Source: UBA1046 sp050945515
GTDB taxonomy: Bacteria > Bacillota > Clostridia > Saccharofermentanales > DTU023
Length of the DNA stretch: 21,972 bases
NCBI GenBank assembly: GCA_050945515.1
Contig: JBMNTB010000030.1
Location: 1-21,972, forward strand
Reading direction: 5' to 3'
Below, in pieces: positions 12,637 to 20,260 of this stretch; the stretch's first letter is position 1; every line of letters begins with the position of its first letter. The notes under the pieces were generated by a model. The model did no database searches and had not been told where the DNA came from. It saw only the letters and a list, made by a program, of their open reading frames with translations. Both the position numbers and the translations under genes were made by a program.

Positions 12637-12698
12637 CTTTCTGATGTCCTCAAGCGGACTTTAAAAACTACGCTCTTTAATACATAAGCGGCACTTAC

Positions 12699-12727
12699 AG
12701 AATAACCCTTTACACAAAAAGCGTCAA
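12699..12727 (-). promoter_or_regulatory. Sigma-A-type promoter of rocD
   Basis: On the minus strand TTGACG (12727-12722) and TATTCT (12704-12699) are separated by 17 bases. This gives a leader of about 110 bases before ATG 12581. Confidence 0.6.
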
Positions 12728-12877
12728 TGATATTGGCAACGTAAGTCAGTAAAAAGTCCTAAAATAAGATCTAAATTCCGGCTATTACAAAAAGCAGCAG
12801 CTCTTAGATAGAGATTAAAACGACTCGTGACATCAATTTGTCCGGCAATTAAGATAAAGATATTGTTTTTTCATTAC

Positions 12878-12914
12878 GCCGGCTAAGGGACAAATATCTG
12901 CAAAATTAGCCGGC
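12878..12914. repeat. Inverted repeat GCCGGCTAA / TTAGCCGGC
   Basis: Perfect 9-bp arms at 12878-12886 and 12906-12914 are separated by 19 bases, between the divergent rocD and peptidase promoters. A nested TTTGTCC (12837-12843) and GGACAAA (12888-12894) pair overlaps it. It may be a regulator site or alternative RNA pairing. Confidence 0.5.
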
Positions 12915-13067
12915 AGAACAGGACGGGGCATATTGATAAACTTTGCGGTTGGATATATGTCATAATATAGGCGACAAAAGCGATTATCCAATTGCAGGTC
13001 GGAACGGACAAGATCTGCCAGCTGCATATTGGCAATAAAACACCAAACATTATTGAGGGAGGATTAG

Positions 13068-14855
13068 ATGACAACTAACGAAAAACTTGAGAAACTGCGC
13101 GAGCTAATGAGTCAACACAATCTGGATGCATTTTATGTGAATACCGCTGACTCACACCAGTCTGAGTATATTTCAGACCACTTTAAAACCAGAGCTTGGT
13201 TGACGGGGTTTGATGGCTCTGCCGGCTACGCACTGGTAACAAAGGATGCTGCATTATTATGGGCCGACGGACGCTATTTTATCCAGGCTGCTAAACAGAT
13301 TGAGGGTTCCGAATTTGAGCTGATGAAAATCGACATTGAGGATTTCCCCACTCTGAAAGAATATCTGCTGGACAATTTGCCTCAGGGCGGCAGGCTTGGC
13401 CTCGATGGCCGTATAGTATCCCAGGGTGCTTTTGAGGAGATTGCCGGCTATTTGAAGAAGAAAGACATTGAACTCGTCAGCAATCTGGATCTGGTCGGAG
13501 ATATCTGGCCTGATCGGCCGGCACTGCCTAAAGCTAAGGCCTGGTTGCACGATCTCAAATTCACCGGACTGACAGCTGCTGAAAAATTGGCTAACGTAAG
13601 GGCCAAGATGACCAAGGGGGCCTATGACTACGCCCTATATGCCGGCCTGGATGATATTTGCTGGCTGTTCAATTTCCGCGGCGGTGACGTACCCTACAAC
13701 CCCGTTGTTCTCTCCTATGCTCTGATTTCACAGAACGAAGCCCGCCTCTTTATCGATCTGGATAAGGTCGATCAGAAACTGCGCAGCTATATGGAGGAAA
13801 ATGGAGTAACTCTAGAAGCGTATGAGGATCTTATTTCCCATCTAAAGCAACTCCCCGCCGGAACCATGGTCTTAAATCGTGACCGCATTGGCACAGCCTT
13901 CTATACCGCTATTCCTGCACATATGGAGATTAGCTCCGAACCCGATTATCCCCATATGCTGAAAGCAGAGCTGAATGAGGTGGAACTGGCCAATGTTAGA
14001 AATTCCAGCCTAAGAGACAGTGTCGCTCTGACACGCTTTATTTTCTGGGTTAAAGATCAAGCTGCCCGGGGTGCCGATCTTAATGAATTGAATGTACTGG
14101 ATAAGCTTTATGACTTCCGCAAACAGGGTGAGTCTTTCGTTGATATCAGCTTTAATCCGATTTCCGCCTATGGTGCCAATGCTGCTATGATGCATTATTC
14201 TCCCACTCCGGATAATCATGCCAAACTCAAGCCCGGCAAACTCTATCTGATCGACTCCGGCGGACAGTATCTCGATGGAACAACCGATATTACCCGCACT
14301 TTGTCGCTGGGAGAAGTGACCAAAGCAGAAAAATACGATTATACTCTGACTCTGAAAGCCTTAATCAGTCTGGCTTCTCAGCCCTTCCTGACCGGAACTA
14401 GCGGTCATTATCTTGATGTCTTGGCCAGAAGCGTAATGTGGAGACACGGACTGGATTACAAATGCGGCACAGGCCATCCCTTTGGCTATCTGCTCGGTGT
14501 ACACGAGGGGCCGGGGCGTTTTGCCCGCGTTGTCATCAACCTGACCGAGCTTAAACCGGGTATGCTGATGACCATCGAACCCGGTGTTTACCGCGAAGGT
14601 GTGTCCGGAGTCAGAATTGAAAATGATTTTGTGGTAATGCTGGGAGAGAAATATGACATCGACCAGTATCTATATTTTGACAACCTGACTTTTGTGCCAC
14701 TGGATCGCGAATTAATTGACCCTGATATGCTGAGTGCTAAAGAGCTGAAATGGACCAACGATTTCCATGCCCAAGTCTTGGAAAAAGTAGAGCCATTGCT
14801 AAAAGATGAAAGAGAAAAAGAGTGGCTGCGCCAGACCTGCGCTCCTCTGAGTTAA
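13068..14855 (+). CDS. Xaa-Pro aminopeptidase (M24B metallopeptidase), long form
   Basis: The 595-residue protein removes N-terminal residues preceding proline. It has three parts: two creatinase-like N-terminal domains (1-~155 and ~160-310) and the C-terminal pita-bread catalytic domain (~315-540), followed by a ~55-residue C-terminal extension. This is the layout of the long, eukaryote-like aminopeptidase P found in many anaerobes. The five dimetal ligands are visible: Asp396 (LIDSGGQY), Asp407 (GTTDITRT), His470 (GTGHPFG), Glu504 (MTIEPGVY) and Glu518 (VRIENDF). HEGPG (479-483) supplies a further active-site His. ATG 13068 follows GAGGGAGGA. No signal peptide is present, so it is cytoplasmic. 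It stands alone with its own terminator. Confidence 0.93.
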   Translation: MTTNEKLEKLRELMSQHNLDAFYVNTADSHQSEYISDHFKTRAWLTGFDGSAGYALVTKDAALLWADGRYFIQAAKQIEGSEFELMKIDIEDFPTLKEYLLDNLPQGGRLGLDGRIVSQGAFEEIAGYLKKKDIELVSNLDLVGDIWPDRPALPKAKAWLHDLKFTGLTAAEKLANVRAKMTKGAYDYALYAGLDDICWLFNFRGGDVPYNPVVLSYALISQNEARLFIDLDKVDQKLRSYMEENGVTLEAYEDLISHLKQLPAGTMVLNRDRIGTAFYTAIPAHMEISSEPDYPHMLKAELNEVELANVRNSSLRDSVALTRFIFWVKDQAARGADLNELNVLDKLYDFRKQGESFVDISFNPISAYGANAAMMHYSPTPDNHAKLKPGKLYLIDSGGQYLDGTTDITRTLSLGEVTKAEKYDYTLTLKALISLASQPFLTGTSGHYLDVLARSVMWRHGLDYKCGTGHPFGYLLGVHEGPGRFARVVINLTELKPGMLMTIEPGVYREGVSGVRIENDFVVMLGEKYDIDQYLYFDNLTFVPLDRELIDPDMLSAKELKWTNDFHAQVLEKVEPLLKDEREKEWLRQTCAPLS

Positions 14856-14877
14856 TCAGCGCTTATTAATTGATCTG

Positions 14878-14914
14878 GGGGATATCCGGTCTGACCGGGT
14901 ATCCCCTATTCTTT
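14878..14914 (+). terminator. Rho-independent terminator of the M24B peptidase gene
   Basis: GGGGATATCCGG (14878-14889) pairs with CCGGGTATCCCC (14895-14906), including one G-T pair, around a 5-base loop. It is followed by TATTCTTT. It starts 22 bases after the stop codon. Confidence 0.85.
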
Positions 14915-14970
14915 AAATATCAATGAGCAGCATATAAGCAATATAAGCAGCTCGAGCCGGAGGTTATTTG

Positions 14971-15807
14971 ATGCCTGAATTACCGGAAGTAGAGACTATC
15001 CGACGCAGCCTTCTGCCCTTGATTCAAGGGCGGAAGATCATCAATACTGAGATCTTGCACCCTGATGTTCTAATCAATCAAGACCAAAGATCGCTGCATG
15101 GTTGGAAAATCATTGATCTAAGACGACGTGGCAAATATCTGCTGATCGATCTGGTACAAGCTTCCGATCCGACAGAGGGAGCTCTTTTAATGGTTCATCT
15201 GCGCATGACGGGCAAACTTCTATACCGAACTGAGAAGATTGAGCCCACTAAACACACTCATCTGCGCTTCAGCCTCAAGGGTAAAGATTTAGCCTGGCTG
15301 GATTTTGAGGATGTCCGGCGCTTTGGTCGAGTTTGGCTGCTGCCGGCTTTCGGTGAATTAGAAAACCCCGGACTAGCCAGCCTGGGCCCTGAACCGCTTT
15401 CAGCCGAATGGAGCCTCGAATCTTTCCGGAATATCTTGCAGAGACGGCATACTTCAATTAAAGCTGTCTTGTTGGATCAGACAGTAGTGGCAGGCATCGG
15501 TAATATATATTGTGACGAAGCGCTGTTTCGCGCCGGCATCTCACCGGACAGACCTTCCAACAGCTTAAGCGCAGAGGAAGCAGCTCGTCTGCAAGAAGCT
15601 GTCCGCTATGTAATTAAAGAGGGGATCGGTCACCGCGGTACATCTTTCCGCGACTATGTAGACGGTTTAGGCGGCAAAGGCTATTTTCAGCAGTATTTAC
15701 AAGTCTACCGCCGCAACGGCCAAAAATGCACCGTTTGTGGGGAGACTATTGTCAAGCGCAAGGTGGCAGGCAGGGGAACTCATATTTGTCCACAATGTCA
15801 GAAATAG
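14971..15807 (+). CDS. mutM: Formamidopyrimidine-DNA glycosylase
   Basis: I start at ATG 14971, seven bases after GGAGG (14959-14963), because the enzyme needs the mature N-terminus PELPEVET: Pro2 is the catalytic nucleophile and Glu3 is required. The 278-residue protein excises 8-oxoguanine and formamidopyrimidines and nicks the DNA. Also visible are Lys55 (RRGKYLL), the MVHLRMTG strand (74-81), the helix-two-turn-helix LLDQTVVAGIGNIYCDEALF (167-186), and the C-terminal zinc finger with Cys253, Cys256, Cys273 and Cys276, including Arg268 in GRGTHICPQC. An upstream TTG at 14968 would add a residue before Met and is not the likely start. No terminator separates it from the following regulator gene. 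Confidence 0.96.
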   Translation: MPELPEVETIRRSLLPLIQGRKIINTEILHPDVLINQDQRSLHGWKIIDLRRRGKYLLIDLVQASDPTEGALLMVHLRMTGKLLYRTEKIEPTKHTHLRFSLKGKDLAWLDFEDVRRFGRVWLLPAFGELENPGLASLGPEPLSAEWSLESFRNILQRRHTSIKAVLLDQTVVAGIGNIYCDEALFRAGISPDRPSNSLSAEEAARLQEAVRYVIKEGIGHRGTSFRDYVDGLGGKGYFQQYLQVYRRNGQKCTVCGETIVKRKVAGRGTHICPQCQK

Positions 15808-15833
15808 TATTGCCGGTCAGACCACAGTCCTGC

Positions 15834-15861
15834 CTGTAACAATAATATACGTTGATATAAT
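15834..15861 (+). promoter_or_regulatory. Possible promoter of the DtxR-family gene
   Basis: TATAAT (15856-15861) is a perfect -10 box. CTGTAA (15834-15839), 16 bases upstream, is a weak -35 box. It would give a leader of about 30 bases before ATG 15899. Confidence 0.4.
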
Positions 15862-15898
15862 GACAAAAACACATCGTCTTTCGGTCAGGAGTGAACTT

Positions 15899-16351
15899 AT
15901 GAAATTACAAGAATCTATGGAAAATTATCTGGAAAATATTTTCATCCTCTCCAGGCAACAAGACCTGGTTCGTTCCGTTGATCTTGCCAATAGTATGAAA
16001 TTTTCAAAACCAAGTGTCAGCCGTGCTGTTCATAAATTGTCAGATCAGGGCTTGCTGAAAATTGAGCCTAGCGGCAATCTGAAACTGACTGCGGCAGGAT
16101 TGGAGAAAGCCAGATCCGTATATGAGCGCCATCTATTTCTGACGCAGTATTTCATGTCACTGGGAGTCGATGAAACCACAGCAGTCAATGATGCCTGTCG
16201 TGTTGAGCATGCTCTGTCGGCTCAAACTTTTGAACTGATGAAAAAACATATCCTGCACTGTGCCAGCGATTGCAGCATAGCCACAGAAGATCGCCCCTTT
16301 GATTTTTCCGCTGTAAATATAGAAGCAATTAAAAGGGAACTTGATACTTGA
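15899..16351 (+). CDS. DtxR/MntR-family metal-dependent transcriptional regulator
   Basis: ATG 15899 is preceded by AGGAG (15887-15891), giving 150 residues. Longer in-frame starts have no ribosome binding site and overlap mutM. Residues ~5-60 are the winged HTH (YLENIFILSRQQDLVRSVDL, SMKFSKPSVSRAVHKLSDQG), and residues ~65-130 are the metal-binding dimerisation domain. Ligand positions read Asn9 (DtxR has Met10 here, MntR Asp8), His78, Cys100, Glu103 and His104 (NDACRVEHAL). The C-x-x-E-H arrangement resembles the iron regulators DtxR/IdeR more than MntR. The SH3-like third domain is absent. It probably represses metal uptake genes elsewhere when Fe or Mn is sufficient. Metal specificity cannot be decided from sequence alone. 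Confidence 0.88.
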   Translation: MKLQESMENYLENIFILSRQQDLVRSVDLANSMKFSKPSVSRAVHKLSDQGLLKIEPSGNLKLTAAGLEKARSVYERHLFLTQYFMSLGVDETTAVNDACRVEHALSAQTFELMKKHILHCASDCSIATEDRPFDFSAVNIEAIKRELDT

Positions 16352-16389
16352 AGATTGCCGGTTTTTACAGGAAATCAACAAGTATCGGC

Positions 16390-16418
16390 TTTAACGCTCC
16401 CGACCAATTTGCTATCAT
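16390..16418 (+). promoter_or_regulatory. Promoter placing transcription start at or next to the HAD gene start codon
   Basis: TTTAAC (16390-16395) and TATCAT (16413-16418) have a 17-base spacer. The first base of ATG (16425) is seven bases after the -10 box, where transcription normally begins. There is no ribosome binding site between them, so a leaderless transcript is likely if this promoter is used. Confidence 0.45.
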
Positions 16419-16424
16419 AGGTCC

Positions 16425-17222
16425 ATGAAAAAAATTATTTACTTTGATATTGATGGCACTTTGCTTGATGTTAACCGAAATTACAGTGTCTCCGCTAGAA
16501 CGCAGCAATCGCTCAGGCAGCTACAAGCCGACGGCAATTTAACGATTATCAATACAGGACGTTCTTTAGCCTGTATACCACAAGATATTTTAGATTTGAA
16601 TTTTGATGGCATCATTGCCGGTTGTGGTACCTACGTCGAATTTAAGGGCCAGGAACTACTGAATTGCGTTCTCGATCCGGAACTAGTCGACCGCATTATT
16701 GAAACTTTTTCCAGAGAAAAGACTGATCTCCTCTTGGAAGGACCTGACTTTGTCTATACACTTGATACCGTATTTGACCCGGTTGTTGCCAGAGCAGCCA
16801 TTGACTTGTTTAATATCGAGGGACGGAGACGCAGCATAAGTGAAGTTCCGGTTCAAATCAATAAAATTAGTTATCTAATCAGGGATCCCCACAGTGACCG
16901 AGCAATTATAGAGGCCTTGGGAGATAAACTGCATTTCATCGTTTATCCAACGGATGTCCGAGAAGGTATTCCTCCCGGTTGCAATAAAATGACCGGCATG
17001 ATCCTGCTTGAAGAATGGCTACAGCGAGAATTTGACTTTCAATTCGCTGAAACTTTCGCTTTCGGTGACAGCGTAAATGATATGGACATGCTTAAACATG
17101 TCACCCATGCCATTGCCATGGGTAATTCTGATCCAGGCATTCATCATTTGACTGATTTCGTAACATTAGATGTGATCAATGATGGCATAGAATTTGCACT
17201 TAGGCATTATAATCTGATCTGA
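16425..17222 (+). CDS. Cof-type HAD-superfamily phosphatase (class IIB)
   Basis: The 265-residue protein carries all HAD motifs: the nucleophile loop FDIDGT (Asp8, Asp10), motif II INTGR (42-46), Lys188 (GCNKMTG) and the Mg-binding GDSVNDMDML (214-223, Asp215 and Asp219). A cap domain is inserted between motif II and the Lys (about 80-185). This matches Cof/YidA-type sugar-phosphate or flavin-precursor phosphatases. The exact substrate cannot be predicted. It follows the DtxR-family gene by 73 bases on the same strand and directly precedes the origin region. No Shine-Dalgarno sequence is seen before its ATG. Confidence 0.9.
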   Translation: MKKIIYFDIDGTLLDVNRNYSVSARTQQSLRQLQADGNLTIINTGRSLACIPQDILDLNFDGIIAGCGTYVEFKGQELLNCVLDPELVDRIIETFSREKTDLLLEGPDFVYTLDTVFDPVVARAAIDLFNIEGRRRSISEVPVQINKISYLIRDPHSDRAIIEALGDKLHFIVYPTDVREGIPPGCNKMTGMILLEEWLQREFDFQFAETFAFGDSVNDMDMLKHVTHAIAMGNSDPGIHHLTDFVTLDVINDGIEFALRHYNLI

Positions 17223-17484
17223 TTTTTTATGTCCTGAACATTTTCCGGAGCAGAATTTTTATCCACAGGAAAATAATTTTTTGTTGATAACATTTGCGGT
17301 CTTCACTTATTCTCAGGAAGTTCTTAACATAATTACCATTGGAGACTGAAAGTTATTAACATTATTAACTAAGAAAAATGTTAATAGAATCCAGTAATGC
17401 ACTATTTGCAACGTCTTTGGGCTTTTAATATTTTCCGGTTTCTGATACGATAATGTGACTAGATAGGAAAGAGATGGTGTTAGC
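17223..17484. other. Putative oriC, left box cluster upstream of dnaA
   Basis: This AT-rich region has one perfect DnaA box TTATCCACA (17259-17267). TTATCAACA lies on the minus strand (17282-17290) and TTATTCTCA at 17307-17315. A group of variants follows: TTATTAACA (17353-17361), TTATTAACT (17362-17370) and CTATTAACA on the minus strand (17379-17387). GATAAT (17449-17454) may be the dnaA -10 box. Position next to dnaA supports an origin and dnaA autoregulation. Confidence 0.65.
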
Positions 17485-18840
17485 ATGCAAGTTTCTGACG
17501 CAAGAAAGATCTGGGATTCAGCTTGCGACCAATATTTGGTAAATGAAGTATCTCCCCTGACATATAATACATGGTTTAGAAAGGTGGAACCGTTTTCTCC
17601 TGATGAACGGACTTTTGTATTGGCCGTTCCTAATGATGTCACCAGAGAATATATGACAAAGTACACCGATCTCATTTCTAATGTGCTGGTGCTGTTAACA
17701 AATAAAAATTACCAAATTGAAGTTAAAGTATATGAAAACGGCATCTCGGAAATAGAGGACAGCTTGGCAGCCAGCCGTAAGAACAGATTTAGAAATAATC
17801 GGGATGAGCGCCGTCACCAGGGCAGTAGCTTAAATCCCAAGTATACCTTTGACAATTTTATTGTAGGCAGCAGCAATGGCTTTGCTCATGCCGCCTGTGT
17901 TGCCGTAGCAACCATGAAAGGATCGCAGAATTATAATCCTCTCTTTCTTTATGGTGGCTCCGGTCTAGGCAAAACCCACCTCATGCATGCTATCGGCAAT
18001 CAGGTGCTGCTTGAGCATCCCAATCGCAATGTGGTATACATCCAGACTGAGCAATTTGTCAATGAATTCATTTCCTGTATTCAGCGTAACGATTACGACG
18101 ACTTCCGCCAATCATACCGCCGCGCTGACATGCTCTTGATTGACGACATCCAGTTCATCGAAGGCAAAGAGCAAATGCAAGTAGAATTTTTCCATACTTT
18201 CAATTGGTTGTTTGAATCCGGCAAAAATATTGTTCTCTCCTGTGATAAGCCGCCGCAAAGCCTAGCTACTTTAGAAGAGAGATTAAAAACCCGATTTATT
18301 AGCGGCTTGACGATTGACATTACCCCCCCGGATTACGAAACCAGGGTTGCTATCTTAAATAATTTAGCCGAAAATGCACATCTAATCTTACCATCAGATG
18401 TGATTAACTATATTGCAAATTCTTTTACCACCAATGTGCGCGAGCTGGAAGGTGCTTTTAAGACCATCAAGGCTTCTGCGGATATCGGTCATCCGATTAA
18501 TCTGGAAACTACCAAGAATCTGCTTAAAAATATGATTCATCCCGGGACAGTAAGACCTTTAGATCCGCTTTTGATCATGGAAGTAGTGGCAAATTATTTT
18601 TCTGTAGCTGTAAATGATCTTAAATCAAGACTCAGAAGCCAAGAAGTTGTAATACCCAGACATATTGCCATGTATCTTTGCCGTACTAAATTAGGCATGA
18701 CCAATACTGAGATTGGACTCCTCTTTGGAGGCAAGAACCATGCTACCGTAATTAATGCTTGTGCTAATATAAAGAATAAATTAGAAACCGACCCAAGGAT
18801 AAAAGAACAGTTGGAGAATATAGAAGAGCGACTGATGTAG
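17485..18840 (+). CDS. dnaA: Chromosomal replication initiator protein DnaA
   Basis: The 451-residue protein is full length. Domain I is residues 1-~85 (WFRKVEPFS), with a short basic linker ~90-115. The AAA+ core holds Walker A GGSGLGKT (157-164), Walker B LLIDDIQF (217-224), sensor 1 LSCDKPP (251-257), Arg270 of KTRF and sensor 2 VRELEGAF (318-325). Domain IV binds DNA (PRHIAMYLCRTKLG, 391-404; TNTEIGLLFGGKNHATVINA, 406-425). ATP-DnaA opens the origin. Domain IV reads GGKNHATV where most DnaA proteins have GG(R/K)DHTTV, so two base-contacting positions differ (Asp to Asn, Thr to Ala). The upstream neighbour is a HAD gene rather than rpmH. Confidence 0.98.
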   Translation: MQVSDARKIWDSACDQYLVNEVSPLTYNTWFRKVEPFSPDERTFVLAVPNDVTREYMTKYTDLISNVLVLLTNKNYQIEVKVYENGISEIEDSLAASRKNRFRNNRDERRHQGSSLNPKYTFDNFIVGSSNGFAHAACVAVATMKGSQNYNPLFLYGGSGLGKTHLMHAIGNQVLLEHPNRNVVYIQTEQFVNEFISCIQRNDYDDFRQSYRRADMLLIDDIQFIEGKEQMQVEFFHTFNWLFESGKNIVLSCDKPPQSLATLEERLKTRFISGLTIDITPPDYETRVAILNNLAENAHLILPSDVINYIANSFTTNVRELEGAFKTIKASADIGHPINLETTKNLLKNMIHPGTVRPLDPLLIMEVVANYFSVAVNDLKSRLRSQEVVIPRHIAMYLCRTKLGMTNTEIGLLFGGKNHATVINACANIKNKLETDPRIKEQLENIEERLM

Positions 18841-19161
18841 TAATTCACATTTTTATTCACATTTTGTGATTATTAACATTAATTTAACCTTAATATAATG
18901 TGAACAAAAAGAATCTGTTAATAAATGCCAGTTCTTACAGGCTATTAACAAATAAACAACAAGTTATTATCTATAGAAAACGCAGATGGGGGAGGCTTGT
19001 TGAGAGTTAATAACAGGATTTACAAACCATAATAAGAGTAATAATAAGTCCTTTATTGACTATGAAGATGACAACGCCATCACATATAACGAAAACAATA
19101 TTTGCATAATGCGGATTTTCATATTTTGGAACCAGCATTATCGGAAGATAAGGAGAAAGAC
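18841..19161. other. Putative oriC, right box cluster and AT-rich unwinding region
   Basis: This is very AT-rich DNA between dnaA and dnaN. It contains TTATTCACA (18853-18861), TTATTAACA (18870-18878), the same 9-mer on the minus strand (18916-18924) and CTATTAACA (18942-18950). TATAAT (18894-18899) may belong to a dnaN promoter. As in Bacillus-type bipartite origins, this segment is the better candidate for the unwinding element. The dnaN ribosome binding site AAGGAGA is at 19150-19156. Confidence 0.6.
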
Positions 19162-20259
19162 ATGAGGTTTGAATGTTCCCGTACCAATCTAGTTGAGGCA
19201 ATCAACACAGTACAGAAAGCAGTATCTTCCCGCTCAACGATACCTATCTTGGACGGAATTCTTCTAGAGGTAGCCGACCGGATCAAACTTACAGGATATG
19301 ATTTGGAAACCGGTATCGAAAGTAAGTTAGATGCTGAAATCTATAAAGCCGGTAGTGTAGTTATAAAATCCCGTTTACTGGGAGATATTGTTCGCCGCCT
19401 ACCGGAAGAAGCGGTCCACTTTAATAAGGATGAAAACAATATTATTACGATTGAGAGCGGTTCATCTTCTTTTCAGCTAAGAGGATTGCCGGCGGAGGAT
19501 TATCCGAAAATTCCCATTGTTGAAGATGCCAGGCAAATGATAGTGCCGCAGAAAACTTTGAAAGAGATGATAATGCAGACTAGTTTTGCCGCATCTATTG
19601 ATGAAAGCCGACCAATCTTAAATGGTATTAATATCATATCTGAACAAGGAACCTTATCCCTGGTGGCAATTGACGGTTTCAGATTAGCAGTGAGAAAAGA
19701 AATAATAGCAGGAGATCTGCCGGATTCTCAGTTCATTGTACCTGCCAGAACTCTGAATGAGGTGGCCAGGGTTCTGGAAGATGAAGGAGATGTAAATATC
19801 TTTACTTCTCACAACCATATTTTATTTGATATGGGCAGTGTACTGGTGGTTTCACGCTTAATCCAGGGAGAATTTATGAATTACAATAGTATTCTCCCGC
19901 GCAATCATGAAACCAGCATGACGATCTCCACCAGAAATTTGCTGAGCGCTTTCGAGCGAGCTTCTCTGGTTATTAGAGCCGAAGACAGACGATTTTCAGT
20001 TACTTTACAGACAAATAGCGATGATATCCTCAATATCAGCGCCAAGACGGATATAGGTACTTCTCATGAAGAATTAAATATTGCTATGTCGGGTAAGCTA
20101 TTTGACATTGACTTTAATCCTAAGTATTTTATTGAAGCTCTGAAAGTGATTCCGGATGAAGAGGTCTTGATAACTTTTAACGGCAGCCTGGGCCCATGTG
20201 TGATTAACCCCGTTGAAGAGGATGCCTTCAGTTATCTGGTACTACCTCTCAGACGATAG
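19162..20259 (+). CDS. dnaN: DNA polymerase III beta subunit (sliding clamp)
   Basis: I start at ATG 19162 (365 residues, MRFECSRTNLVEAI), five bases after AAGGAGA. An in-frame ATG at 19102 would add 20 unconserved residues and has no ribosome binding site. The protein has the three-fold repeated clamp architecture: domain 1 (QKAVSSRSTIPILDGILLEV, LTGYDLETGIE), domain 2 (QTSFAASIDESRPILNGINI, DGFRLAVRK), domain 3 (FERASLVIR, NPKYFIEALK). It ends YLVLPLRR, the conserved C-terminus lining the partner-binding cleft. It forms the ring that tethers polymerase to DNA. Its stop lies one base before the recF start, so recF is in the same operon. Confidence 0.97.
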   Translation: MRFECSRTNLVEAINTVQKAVSSRSTIPILDGILLEVADRIKLTGYDLETGIESKLDAEIYKAGSVVIKSRLLGDIVRRLPEEAVHFNKDENNIITIESGSSSFQLRGLPAEDYPKIPIVEDARQMIVPQKTLKEMIMQTSFAASIDESRPILNGINIISEQGTLSLVAIDGFRLAVRKEIIAGDLPDSQFIVPARTLNEVARVLEDEGDVNIFTSHNHILFDMGSVLVVSRLIQGEFMNYNSILPRNHETSMTISTRNLLSAFERASLVIRAEDRRFSVTLQTNSDDILNISAKTDIGTSHEELNIAMSGKLFDIDFNPKYFIEALKVIPDEEVLITFNGSLGPCVINPVEEDAFSYLVLPLRR

Positions 20260-20260
20260 G

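Larger units (their letters stand above)
12582..13067. other. Divergent regulatory region between rocD and the M24B peptidase gene
   Basis: No gene is supported here. It contains the rocD ribosome binding site (12589-12596), a 26-base palindrome, the rocD promoter, a 9-bp inverted repeat with 19-base spacer, and an extended -10 box TG-T-CATAAT (12958-12966) that may serve the peptidase gene. The peptidase ribosome binding site GAGGGAGGA is at 13055-13063. Confidence 0.5.
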
